Source: Cytophagaceae bacterium (GTDB taxonomy: Bacteria; Bacteroidota; Bacteroidia; Cytophagales; UBA9547). Taken from it: DNA of 64,000 nucleotides. The notes under the pieces are model-generated. The model was not told where the DNA came from, did not search any database, and saw only the letters and a list, made by a program, of their open reading frames with translations. The stretch is from assembly GCA_027488865.1 (NCBI GenBank), contig JAIYAU010000026.1:154496-218495 (forward strand), read 5' to 3'. Shown one piece after another: positions 26,301 through 34,214 of this stretch (its first letter is position 1; every line of letters begins with the position of its first letter). Position numbers and translations under genes: made by a program.

Positions 26301-27174
26301 TGCCAAGGTTTTGATTATAAGTAATAAAGTAAAAAGCAGAATCAGAGTAAACATTGTTGAGATGTTTGAATCTTTTTGCTAAAGTATCCGCAATTATGTT
26401 GTCAGGTCCTTGTAAGTATGCAAGAATGTAGTCTTGTGAATTTAATGTACTGTCCTCTTCTCCCTTAAAGTAAATTGCATTTTCTACTAAATCATCATAT
26501 TTGTTTTCACTATTCTTTTGAGGTAATGTACCTCCTCCATTCCCAAAAACTTGTATTTTTCGTGGGTTAACAGTACTTGGAATACCTATTGCCTGCAAAA
26601 ATCCAGCGTCCAATTTGTAAATACCATTTTTTAATACCCCTATTTTAAACCATTCTCCTGTATTCAGAACGGAATTGGTGATGCTTGCGCTTGTTCTTGC
26701 GACGGATAAGGTGTTGTTAGCAACCTTAGTTATTAATGTAGTGGAATAGGTTGGTTTTAACGTAGCACTCATTAACTTGTAAATCTGTCCATCTCTCTTC
26801 AAAAATGGAGTAATTTTTACAAAAGATACGGGTGAGCCAGCAGCGTAACCTACCTCTATAGATGATTGTATTTTATCCGTTAAAATAGCGTTTTGTATTA
26901 AAACAGAATCATCTCCATTAAGACGTTGGTAGATTGGTTGATCTATTATAACACTAAGAAGCTGTTTGTCAGCATATTGTTGAACAAAAAACGGAAGTAA
27001 AGTTTTTGAATTGAAACAGGCGTTATCAAAAGACAGACTTTTAACAATTGTGCCCTGTTCTGTCAAATAATCCCTTTCTCCATTCCAGTTAATTTGGATG
27101 TTTTGCGAAAATCCTGTGGAGTTGGATAGAAGCGCTAAACCTAGCAGTACAGAAAACAAATGTATTAGTTTCAT
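23350..27174 (-). CDS. porU: T9SS C-terminal signal peptidase/sortase PorU
   Basis: A 1274-residue gingipain-type (C25) cysteine protease that removes C-terminal sorting domains and links cargo to anionic LPS at the cell surface. The frame opens at 27240 but the ATG at 27174 gives the better signal peptide (KLIHLFSVLLGLALLSNSTG, then FSQ). Long beta-rich N-terminal part, then the protease: LLFGDCSYDY, VNYTGHGREIG with the catalytic His near residue 781, and MVTATCEFGRYDDP with the catalytic Cys near 816. The C-terminal part is beta-sandwich and ends in a type A-like tail (FVYKITVRSKL). It precedes porV in an operon. Confidence 0.93.
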   Translation of the reverse strand: MKLIHLFSVLLGLALLSNSTGFSQNIQINWNGERDYLTEQGTIVKSLSFDNACFNSKTLLPFFVQQYADKQLLSVIIDQPIYQRLNGDDSVLIQNAILTDKIQSSIEVGYAAGSPVSFVKITPFLKRDGQIYKLMSATLKPTYSTTLITKVANNTLSVARTSASITNSVLNTGEWFKIGVLKNGIYKLDAGFLQAIGIPSTVNPRKIQVFGNGGGTLPQKNSENKYDDLVENAIYFKGEEDSTLNSQDYILAYLQGPDNIIADTLAKRFKHLNNVYSDSAFYFITYNQNLGKRVNQRSSLPDATDTISTFDDFFYHENDLVSISKSGREWFGESFEFNTSQTFTENVKGIVNGSSIKLTASVMAKATLGTSFVASINNDKTNIFLSAIQTSGFVNTIADENIGNLTSISNGNENISLKFDFVKGSATTALGYLNYYYLNVSRELRLYDSHTFFSSFASLKNSTSKFIVKDVNTNSLIWDITTFHSPVAQNFDLINNKGVFVANTNKWTKWVVLNENGNFSTPIFVKKITNQNLHALATPQLLIVTHGAFESAAQKLASFRRTHDNLAVEVVTLDKVYNEFSSGAQDVSAIKNLARMFYKRKDGIFKSLLLFGDCSYDYKNRVNNNSNYVPVYESYETLTQTNSFSSDDYFGLLDDNEGEWNESFGLTELMDIGIGRLPVSNLNDANKLVDKLINYNGNSEVYGKWKNSLTFLSDDGDGNSHMLDAESCINQIEANYKQFNFNKLYLNAFPQEATPVGQTSVALVNALNQSVANGTFLVNYTGHGREIGLTSENVVTLEQIKNWTNLNKLFFMVTATCEFGRYDDPTLESGAEVALLNPLGGAVGCLTSTRPVYQSTNGLLNRELFRHIFNAKDGQYPTLGEITRNTKNGSVSTVYNRNYALLGDPSMTLEYPKNKIKITQLNGDTIGAGSDTVKALEKTSFSGEIIDYSGAKLTDFNGDVFITFFDKSSPSVTRGDQGDRIISFNEQKNIIFQGKATVTTGEFNITFVVPKDISYNVDKGKISMYAMSSSLATDAAGSELSVKIGGSSPGITPDDKVPNIRLFMNDTSFVSGGITNKNPNFIAYLEDENGINVALTGIGHEIVATLNNDNANQIVLNEYYVTLKDSYQKGTIVYPFKNLPNGRNTLTLRAWDTHNNSNQASIEFVVSDNSALVIEDILNYASTDGEFVNFSFEHNRAGEDLDIQVKIFNLNGHLAKELSANVPESSTVVSGLQWKTNYSDGSQLSSSMFVYKITVRSKLDGSTAYATEKLVFLK

Positions 27175-27268
27175 TGCTTTAATATTACAAAATAGTGACT
27201 TATCCATCTGGTTAAATCCTTGGTTCAATGTATTAACCAATAAAATTGTAAAATTATTGCATAGGCAA

Positions 27269-27520
27269 CTAAATTTTTTCTAAAGTAAAAGTATAGGTTT
27301 CCATTATTAAATTAGCCAAGAGTTTTTTACAGGCTACATCCACTTTGTTGTTAGCTTCATCTTCGCTGGTGGCCTCGATGGAAAGTGTTATATGTTTTCC
27401 TATTCTCACATCAAGTACTTCAGAAATACCCAAATTGCCTAGACCTAATTTTACAGCCTTACCTTGAGGATCAAGTATTTCTTTTTGAGGCATTACATCA
27501 ATATGTGCGATAAACTTCAT
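27269..27520 (-). CDS. purS: Phosphoribosylformylglycinamidine synthase subunit PurS
   Basis: An 83-residue PurS protein. It begins KFIAHIDVMPQKEILDPQGK, followed by the conserved KLGLGNLGISEVLDVRIGK, in which the second half of the dimer interface lies. PurS couples PurQ glutaminase to PurL in the fourth step of purine biosynthesis. It stands without purQ or purL nearby, which is common for dispersed purine genes in Bacteroidota. It is co-directional with pssA upstream, 57 bases apart. Confidence 0.93.
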   Translation of the reverse strand: MKFIAHIDVMPQKEILDPQGKAVKLGLGNLGISEVLDVRIGKHITLSIEATSEDEANNKVDVACKKLLANLIMETYTFTLEKI

Positions 27521-27576
27521 AAGATATCAAATGGATTGCAAAGATATACAAGATTTTATATTTTGGATTGTCCTTT

Positions 27577-28359
27577 TTAAATTTTATTACTTACAAAAGT
27601 TTCAATTACCGATAGGAGTATATAAAGTGCGATAATGATTGGTATAGCTTTAACCCCTAACAACACGAAAAGCGCTATAGAGCTACCTATAAGCACAATC
27701 CTAAATTCGTTACCTTTCCAACTATAGGTATTAAATTTGAGGGCAATAAGCGGCAATTCAGCTACGAGTAACCCACTCATAATTAAAATGGTACCATAAA
27801 GGAAAAAGGGATTAAAGATAAGGAGAAGCGTTTCTTCGCTCGGGCCAGCATTAACAATAAGAGCGAAGGAGGCAATTAAAATAGCATTTGCTGGAGTAGG
27901 TACTCCTATAAATCTGGTGGATTGTCTTTCGTCAATGTTAAACTTGGCCAATCGAAGTGCTGAAAAAAGGGTTATTAAAAATGCCGGATATTGATACAGG
28001 TTTTCTAGTAAGGTACAATCGATATACGCGGCAAAGTCTGGTATGGTGCCGTTGCAGTTAATCCAATCAATATTATTGATTTCAAAACTCAAATACAACA
28101 TTTGGTAAAGTATAATGCTGGGCAAAAGGCCAAATGTAACAATATCTGCCAAGGAGTCAAGTTGCTTCCCAAATTCAGAAGTACTATTAAGTTGCCTAGC
28201 AATAAATCCATCTAAAAAGTCAAATATACAAGCTATACCTATCAAGTAAGCTGCATAACCCAAGTGGTTACTTGATTTTAAGGCTAGCACAACACCGATA
28301 CAGCCACATAATAAGTTGCCTAAGGTGAATATATTTGGAATATGTTTTTTAATATTCAT
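27577..28359 (-). CDS. pssA: CDP-diacylglycerol-serine O-phosphatidyltransferase
   Basis: A 260-residue inner-membrane protein of eight predicted spans. It makes phosphatidylserine, the precursor of phosphatidylethanolamine. It carries the CDP-alcohol phosphotransferase motif: DGFIARQLNSTSEFGKQLDS runs into LAD, with DG, AR, G, D and D in the required spacing (near residues 49-72). The ATG gives a normal start (MNIKKHIPNIFTLGNLLCGC). It lies 21 bases after the MBL hydrolase gene, so probably an operon through to purS. Confidence 0.93.
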   Translation of the reverse strand: MNIKKHIPNIFTLGNLLCGCIGVVLALKSSNHLGYAAYLIGIACIFDFLDGFIARQLNSTSEFGKQLDSLADIVTFGLLPSIILYQMLYLSFEINNIDWINCNGTIPDFAAYIDCTLLENLYQYPAFLITLFSALRLAKFNIDERQSTRFIGVPTPANAILIASFALIVNAGPSEETLLLIFNPFFLYGTILIMSGLLVAELPLIALKFNTYSWKGNEFRIVLIGSSIALFVLLGVKAIPIIIALYILLSVIETFVSNKI

Positions 28360-28381
28360 AAGTGAAATATGTAAACGATAA

Positions 28382-29020
28382 TCAAGAAATATAAGGATTG
28401 TACATTCTTTCTCTTCCTATTGTAGTAACTGGGCCGTGACCTGGGTGTATTTTAACATCATCGGGCCAAACCATGATTTTTTCTTTTATGCTCTTTATTA
28501 GTGTTTTGTGGTCTCCACCGGGCAAGTCGGATCTGCCGACACTACTTAAGAAAAGCACATCACCACCTACGCAAAAATTCTCCTGAAGGTTGTAAAATGC
28601 TATATGTCCGGGTGCATGGCCAGGCACAAACACTATTTCTAAGGTAGAGTTTCCAAATTTTATTTGATGACCCTCGTCAATAAACTGATCGGGTTCTGTT
28701 TCCTGATACTCGTAAAATCCATAATTGGGAGCATATATTTTAACAGCCCTTAATTGGGGCAATTCAAGCTCATGAATAAGCAAGGGAACTTGGTATTTTT
28801 CTTTAACATGATAGTTGCCCAGCACATGATCTACATGGCAATGTGTGTTGAGCAAATATTTGATCGTAAGCCCCTTAGATAGAATCAGCTGGTCAAGTTC
28901 TTCTTTTTCCTCATCCTCATTACAACCTGGGTCGATTATAACTGCCTCTTTCGTTTCATCATATAAGATATAGGTGTTTTCTCCTAATGGATTAAACTCA
29001 ATGGATTCTATGCTAATCAT
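28382..29020 (-). CDS. MBL-fold metallo-hydrolase, glyoxalase II-like
   Basis: A 212-residue metallo-beta-lactamase-fold hydrolase. Metal ligands are present: THCHVDHV (HxHxDH, near residue 58), FVPGHAPGHIAFY (third His, near 132), CVGGDVLF (Asp near 152) and HPGHGPVTTIG (last His, near 195). Similar to GloB-type proteins that hydrolyse thioesters, or to persulphide dioxygenase relatives; no rhodanese domain. It is upstream of pssA on the same strand. The substrate cannot be read from the sequence. Confidence 0.88.
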   Translation of the reverse strand: MISIESIEFNPLGENTYILYDETKEAVIIDPGCNEDEEKEELDQLILSKGLTIKYLLNTHCHVDHVLGNYHVKEKYQVPLLIHELELPQLRAVKIYAPNYGFYEYQETEPDQFIDEGHQIKFGNSTLEIVFVPGHAPGHIAFYNLQENFCVGGDVLFLSSVGRSDLPGGDHKTLIKSIKEKIMVWPDDVKIHPGHGPVTTIGRERMYNPYIS

Positions 29021-29069
29021 TATTAAAAAATTTAAACTAGCTTTATCAATCTATTAAAAAATGGTTTAA

Positions 29070-29093
29070 CAGCAAGCATAAATATACTTGCTG
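29070..29093 (-). terminator. Weak terminator after slyD
   Basis: Seven-base stem cagcaag (29070-29076) / cttgctg (29087-29093) 14 bases after the slyD stop on the minus strand, followed by a T-rich stretch. Confidence 0.4.
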
Positions 29094-29106
29094 TATTTTG
29101 TAATCC

Positions 29107-29622
29107 TTAATGGTCGTGGTGATGCCCGCCTTCACCGTGCACATGGCCATGATCTAATTCTTCTGCTGTAGCTAATCTGATATTTAAGATTTTGCCATTA
29201 AAATGCAAATCTTGACCAGCAAGAGGGTGGTTTAGATCCACTTTTACCAAATCAGAAGAAACTTCCAATACTTTAGCATGTAGTTGATGGCCGTGGTTGT
29301 CCATAAGTGGAACAAAATTTCCTACTTGTAACATTTCTTGGTCTATTTCTCCATCAATTTTAAAAGTGTCGATAGGAAGGTCAATAATATCCTCGTCGAT
29401 GTAATCTCCATAACCTTCGCTAGCGGGAACTGTAAAATTAAACGTTTCCCCTTCTTTTAATCCATCCAATTTTTCTTCAAACATAGGAATCATCATGCCT
29501 ACACCAAACAAAAATGACAATGGTTGTTCTTCATTTGCACTATCTGCAAGTACTTTAGTGTTGTTCTCATCAATGTGTAAATCATAAGAAAGACTTACAA
29601 CAGTATGCTTTGCTATTTGCAT
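29107..29622 (-). CDS. slyD: SlyD-type FKBP peptidyl-prolyl isomerase
   Basis: A 171-residue FKBP with an insert-in-flap domain. The N-terminal half has VVSLSYDLHIDENN and GVGMMIPMFEEKLDGLKEG, followed by TVPASEGYGDYIDED at the active site and VDLNHPLAGQDLHFNGKI typical of SlyD. The C-terminus is His-rich (HGHVHGEGGHHHDH), the metal-binding tail seen in SlyD chaperones that supply nickel to hydrogenase or urease. It acts in the cytoplasm as a folding chaperone. Metal role here is inference. Confidence 0.92.
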   Translation of the reverse strand: MQIAKHTVVSLSYDLHIDENNTKVLADSANEEQPLSFLFGVGMMIPMFEEKLDGLKEGETFNFTVPASEGYGDYIDEDIIDLPIDTFKIDGEIDQEMLQVGNFVPLMDNHGHQLHAKVLEVSSDLVKVDLNHPLAGQDLHFNGKILNIRLATAEELDHGHVHGEGGHHHDH

Positions 29623-29635
29623 AATTATTAAATTT

Positions 29636-31165
29636 TTATCGATTTATTTCTAAAAGGTGGTAAAGGTCGTCTTTTCCACTTAAATATCCATAAATTATTT
29701 TGGATTCTGTGCCAGTAGTTGTGGTAAGGCTTGGGGATAGATGATTTATGTTAGTTTCTGCAAATCGATTGAGGATTTCTTTTAATGTATTTGGGGTGTT
29801 TCCTTCTATGTGATTTAGGTCTTTACTATCGATCATTGACTTAAAGTAGATGTTTTTGGTTTTTTGATAACTATTATAATTGTTATACGGATAGCCCATC
29901 CCTGAGCCCATGCCAGTGCCCATTCCTGTACCCATTCCCGTACCAAGACCTATACCTGTGCCTAATCCAATTCCAATGGAAAGACCAGACCCGAGGCCAA
30001 ATCCTCCAAAACCTGGTGAAAATCCGTTGTTCTGAGAATAAGTAGATGATTGTGTGCCACCCACAAATATCAAGTAATTGTCAAATTTAACTTTGTTTAC
30101 AGCCACAGATAAGGTGGTGTTTTCTAATTTTCTTAAAAATTTTGAAGTAGATTCTACTAGTTCCACCTCGTCTTTATCTTTGTCGTAGTTGGTTTCTACC
30201 ACTATACTTCCATTCTTAAAGGAAAAAGGTTGATATACAAAAAGATTATAAGTTTTTATTAATGCATTAGAATCCAGATGGATGGTGGAAATATTTAACA
30301 TTTCCTTGCATGAAGTTATTCTAAACAACTTGTCTTTATACAAAAATGAATTTCCCCCTTCATGTTGGTTATCTTCACACATTTCTAGGTGAAAATAATA
30401 TTTTTTATAACTACTTTTTTTGGTGGCTAGGTCAACGAACAATATTCTGGTGGCTGTACTATTGTCAATAACGAAGTATATTTTTTTACCAATCACATAT
30501 AGTTTATTGCTGGATTGGCTCGATTGTATATCATTATCGGTGTAATAGTCGATTTTATCAATTCCAATTTCTGATAACGGTTCACTATTTAATTTTTGCT
30601 TTTCAGCGAGCAGGTCTGAATATAGCGAAGAATAGTCATGTTTAAACTCATCAACAATTACCTGATTTTTGTCAATGGTTCGACTTATGATTTCACCATT
30701 TTTTCTTAGGCTCAAAACAATGAATTTTCCACTTACATTTAATCCTTTTAAAATTGATTCTTCTGAAGAAAGAATTGCCAAAGATTCATAAGTAGGTAAT
30801 TCCGTTACTAAAAATTTGTTATACCTACTACAGGAAAGAAGAAGGGAGCGAGAATTATAAAAATATACATTTACAAATTTGTCATCCATGTCTAAACCAA
30901 TCATTTGGGTGTATTTATCCATGGAGTTGATGGTGATTGACTTCCCTGCCGTAACAAAAAACTCAGGGGATAACACCTTAATTTCTAGTTTCTTTTTTCT
31001 ATAAAATGCAAATGCCATGTTGCCAATCCCGTCCGTATGAGATAATACTTGGTCATATTTGGTGGTTAACAGTCGCATGTTTTTCTTTTCCACAACCTGT
31101 TGGGCATTTATACCCACTGAAAATACGACTAAAAACAGAAAAAAAACTACAACTGATTGTTTCAT
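29636..31165 (-). CDS. Secreted protein with Gly/Met-rich low-complexity tract
   Basis: A 509-residue protein with a signal peptide (VFSVGINAQ). No catalytic domain is recognised. The central part reads like a beta-propeller sensor or a generic secreted scaffold (FRITSCKEMLNISTI). The unusual part is a low-complexity tract of about 45 residues near residues 385-430: GIGLGTGMGTGMGTGMGSGM, encoded at 29898-29990 by near-tandem codons. It is followed by YPYNNYNSYQK. There is no T9SS tail. Gene stands 13 bases upstream of slyD on the same strand. Function unknown. Confidence 0.7.
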   Translation of the reverse strand: MKQSVVVFFLFLVVFSVGINAQQVVEKKNMRLLTTKYDQVLSHTDGIGNMAFAFYRKKKLEIKVLSPEFFVTAGKSITINSMDKYTQMIGLDMDDKFVNVYFYNSRSLLLSCSRYNKFLVTELPTYESLAILSSEESILKGLNVSGKFIVLSLRKNGEIISRTIDKNQVIVDEFKHDYSSLYSDLLAEKQKLNSEPLSEIGIDKIDYYTDNDIQSSQSSNKLYVIGKKIYFVIDNSTATRILFVDLATKKSSYKKYYFHLEMCEDNQHEGGNSFLYKDKLFRITSCKEMLNISTIHLDSNALIKTYNLFVYQPFSFKNGSIVVETNYDKDKDEVELVESTSKFLRKLENTTLSVAVNKVKFDNYLIFVGGTQSSTYSQNNGFSPGFGGFGLGSGLSIGIGLGTGIGLGTGMGTGMGTGMGSGMGYPYNNYNSYQKTKNIYFKSMIDSKDLNHIEGNTPNTLKEILNRFAETNINHLSPSLTTTTGTESKIIYGYLSGKDDLYHLLEINR

Positions 31166-31232
31166 AGGATTATGTAATCAATATTGATGGTCTAATTTAA
31201 GGAAAATTATGTCAATTGGTGTATTTAATTAT

Positions 31233-32585
31233 TTATTTTTGAGGTCTCTCAAATGCACCAATATCGGGCTTAACTCTGTTTATCCCATTAAGAGCTAGTG
31301 AATCAGAAATTCCAATTACTGCAAATGCAGAATCCACGGCTGGGCTTAGGGTGTCTGGAGTAAAATCGTAGTTAAAAATATTCTTAAATTTCATATAGTT
31401 TCTGTTGATGCTTATTTTATTACCTCCCACTTTTAAAGAATTATTAGAAGAACGAATAACATTATTTGCATAAGAAACTACCTTATTTATAGTTGTGATT
31501 TCATATTCTTCTTGGGAGTTGCCCCAAACTATATTATTATAAAACTTCAAGTTTAAGGGCTGTACGTTTTGCTCAAAAACTATGCTTGGGAATAGCCTAA
31601 AATAGTCAAGACCATAATTCGTAAAAGTACAATGTATAAATGTTTGATGTCCTCCAGATCTGCTATTCACCACATAATTCGCACAATTTGTAAACAATGA
31701 ATTGGTAACTAAAACATCCGCTTGATCAAGCACCAAAGCAGCATCACTCATGTTTTTTATAAAACAATGAGACATTTGTAATTCTGAAATAGTATCTTGA
31801 TCGTTTTGTGTTGACACTGAGACGCCCGTTTCAGCATTAGAAATATTAACCCAAGAAAGTAAATTTGATTTACTAGATGGAGAAAATACAATTCCAGACC
31901 ATTGATTTGCCACATTTTCATAAATTGGTTCAGTTCTGTAACCTCTTAGTTCTACCTTGTTATTAACACTACCTTGGGCCAATAGTTGACCATTTACATA
32001 CAAGCCGGCATTGTCACTAAAATACACTTTAGTACCAGCGTCAATCTTTAATACACAACCGCTATCAACCTTTATCATTCCCAACACCACATGGGGCTTA
32101 TTATTTGACCAGGTTTCATCACAAATTTTTGTATCTCTATGAAAAACAGCATCTTGCCCATAGGCTATAAGTTTTATTTGTTGTTTGTTGCCATTGGTAA
32201 TAAATGTTATTGAGTCTTGCACCAAAAATGGTACTGATTTATCTTGTGGATCTATGGTCACTTTTACCAACACAAGAAGGCTGTCGTCACCTAGGAGTTC
32301 AGCATTCGGTTTTTCATTAATATTTAGGCCATTTACATAAACCAAAAACTGCGACTGAGGAGAAGAAAGACTAATTTGAGAGATATTAACAGCATTTCTA
32401 CTGGTATTATAGACCTTAGCTCTAATCGTGATGCTTTTAACCGTTGTAAACAATGTATCGAACCAAATAGTATCAGCCGAAAAACGAAGTTTAATATTAG
32501 CATCAGTGCTGAAAACCTCATTTTTAGGCTTACAATAGACCAAGAGTAAAGTCAAAATTGTAACAATAAAAAATTTTATTTTCAT
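31233..32585 (-). CDS. Right-handed beta-helix lipoprotein
   Basis: The frame extends to 32771, but the ATG at 32585 gives the expected lipoprotein signal (KIKFFIVTILTLLLVYC, Cys at residue 18) and a protein of about 450 residues. The first third reads LRFSADTIWFDTLFTTVKSI, a recurring Bacteroidota family N-terminus. From about residue 220 the protein has many short beta strands (GLYVNGQLLAQGSVNNK, CFIKNMSDAALVLDQADVLV), typical of a parallel beta-helix of the pectate-lyase-like type. Probably binds or processes polysaccharide at the outer membrane; no catalytic residues are recognised. It is divergent from ridA. Confidence 0.78.
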   Translation of the reverse strand: MKIKFFIVTILTLLLVYCKPKNEVFSTDANIKLRFSADTIWFDTLFTTVKSITIRAKVYNTSRNAVNISQISLSSPQSQFLVYVNGLNINEKPNAELLGDDSLLVLVKVTIDPQDKSVPFLVQDSITFITNGNKQQIKLIAYGQDAVFHRDTKICDETWSNNKPHVVLGMIKVDSGCVLKIDAGTKVYFSDNAGLYVNGQLLAQGSVNNKVELRGYRTEPIYENVANQWSGIVFSPSSKSNLLSWVNISNAETGVSVSTQNDQDTISELQMSHCFIKNMSDAALVLDQADVLVTNSLFTNCANYVVNSRSGGHQTFIHCTFTNYGLDYFRLFPSIVFEQNVQPLNLKFYNNIVWGNSQEEYEITTINKVVSYANNVIRSSNNSLKVGGNKISINRNYMKFKNIFNYDFTPDTLSPAVDSAFAVIGISDSLALNGINRVKPDIGAFERPQK

Positions 32586-32654
32586 CGAATATGGTAATGA
32601 CAATGTTTTAACGCAAATTAGCATTTGTTTATTGTATAGTAATATTTTGTAAAA

Positions 32655-33035
32655 ATGATGAAAGAAATAGTGAATAGCAAAAATGCACCTGCACCCATAG
32701 GGCCTTATAGCCAAGCAGTGAAGGCTGGAAATATTCTTTACGTGTCTGGCCAAATATGCATTGACCCACAAACAGGTGAACTAGTGTTGTCGGATATAGT
32801 TGAAGAAACGAATCGTGTTATGCAAAATTTGAAGGCCATATTGGAAGAGGCAGGAACTTCTTTTGACAAAGTATTAAAAACCACCATTTTTGTAAAAGAC
32901 CTTAACAACTTCTCTACAATTAACGGTGTGTATGCAGAGTATTTTACCACATCTGCTCCGGCTAGAGAAACGGTGGAAGTTGCACGTTTGCCAAAAGATG
33001 TAAATGTGGAAATCTCCTGTATTGCCTTGCTTTAA
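32655..33035 (+). CDS. ridA: RidA family reactive-intermediate deaminase
   Basis: A 126-residue RidA/YjgF protein. It hydrolyses reactive enamines and imines made by PLP enzymes such as IlvA, encoded at the start of the window. It has the N-terminal NAPAPIGPYSQAV, the middle GEL.. and TTIFVKDL (Arg/Asp environment), and ends with PARETVEVARLPKDVNVEIS, including the Arg and Glu that bind the substrate carboxylate. Start ATG gives the family N-terminus. It is followed by the MoxR gene on the same strand, 41 bases apart. Confidence 0.95.
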   Translation: MMKEIVNSKNAPAPIGPYSQAVKAGNILYVSGQICIDPQTGELVLSDIVEETNRVMQNLKAILEEAGTSFDKVLKTTIFVKDLNNFSTINGVYAEYFTTSAPARETVEVARLPKDVNVEISCIALL

Positions 33036-33076
33036 TAATTATTAAGAATCATATTTGAATAAATAGATAAATAGTC

Positions 33077-34048
33077 ATGTCTCATCAAGTTCAGGTTACG
33101 TCACTCATAGATAACATAGAAAAGGTAATAAAAGGTAAACGCCAATGTATTCAATATGTGGTAACCACCTTATTGGCAAAAGGCCATATTTTGTTAGAAG
33201 ATAATCCTGGAGCGGGTAAAACAGTTTTGGCAAAAACACTAGCCTTATCTATATCTAACAACGACTTGGTTTCGGAGCACCATCACTTGCTTTTTAAAAG
33301 GGTTCAGTTTACGCCAGATTTGTTACCAATGGATTTGCTCGGCAGTCATATTTTTGATGACAATAAAAAGGATTTTGTTTTCAAAAAAGGCCCTTTATTT
33401 ACAAATATCTTGTTGGCTGATGAAATTAACCGAGCTTCACCAAAAGTTCAGTCTGCCTTGTTGGAATGTATGGCTGAAAATCAAATTTCGATAGGAGACC
33501 ATACCTATCCACTTGAACGTATGTTTTTTACCATTGCTACACAAAACCCAATTGAAAGCGATGGTACTTATCCATTACCACATGCACAGCTCGATCGCTT
33601 TTTTATGAAAATTAGCTTAGGGTATGTTACTGAAGACATAGAGCTAGAAATCTATCGTGACTATTTATCAATTAACAATATTAAAGAAACAGTTAAACAG
33701 GTACTTACAGCAGGAGATATACTTACCTTACAAGACGAGGCTGAAAAAGTATTTGTGCATGAAGAAATTTTAATTGGTGTAAAAAACATAATTTTTGCAA
33801 CAAGAAAACATCCTGATATCCATGTTGGTGCGTCTACACGTAGTGGGATTATCTTCTTGAAATGTTTAAAAGCATTTGCACTGGTAAATGGACGTACCTT
33901 TGTTATTGAAGATGATATTAAGGCATTGGCTGAACCAGTAATTCACCATAGGCTTTTATTTAAAAACAAAGAAGCAAAAGCGACTGCTTTAGCTGGTATA
34001 ATTAGCAAAGAAGTGGAACGTTTAGCTAAATTGAACCTACACGAATAA
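33077..34048 (+). CDS. MoxR family AAA+ ATPase
   Basis: A 323-residue MoxR-type AAA+ ATPase. Walker A is EDNPGAGKTVLAKTLA (near residue 42), Walker B ILLADEINRASPKVQ (near 113), and sensor motif IATQNPIESDG (near 152). MoxR ATPases usually cooperate with VWA-domain proteins to assemble or activate metalloenzymes or surface complexes. Here no DUF58 or VWA gene follows; the next gene is convergent, so the partner must lie elsewhere. It ends at a strong terminator. Confidence 0.92.
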   Translation: MSHQVQVTSLIDNIEKVIKGKRQCIQYVVTTLLAKGHILLEDNPGAGKTVLAKTLALSISNNDLVSEHHHLLFKRVQFTPDLLPMDLLGSHIFDDNKKDFVFKKGPLFTNILLADEINRASPKVQSALLECMAENQISIGDHTYPLERMFFTIATQNPIESDGTYPLPHAQLDRFFMKISLGYVTEDIELEIYRDYLSINNIKETVKQVLTAGDILTLQDEAEKVFVHEEILIGVKNIIFATRKHPDIHVGASTRSGIIFLKCLKAFALVNGRTFVIEDDIKALAEPVIHHRLLFKNKEAKATALAGIISKEVERLAKLNLHE

Positions 34049-34053
34049 AAAAT

Positions 34054-34086
34054 CAATAGCCCCCAATCCAAAAATGGGGGCTATTG
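34054..34086 (+). terminator. Terminator after the MoxR gene
   Basis: Eleven-base stem caatagccccc (34054-34064) / gggggctattg (34076-34086) six bases after the stop codon; preceded by an A-run, no strong T-run. Confidence 0.7.
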
Positions 34087-34214
34087 TACACTGCGAGCAA
34101 AGGTGGATCAAGGGTAGATTCTCGTATGACTCTTGGAAGATGACCGTAGGATAAGGTTGTTTTTATTGACTTAAAACCCTATCCAAGTTTGGAAACCAAA
34201 TTGAATATTCCTTC

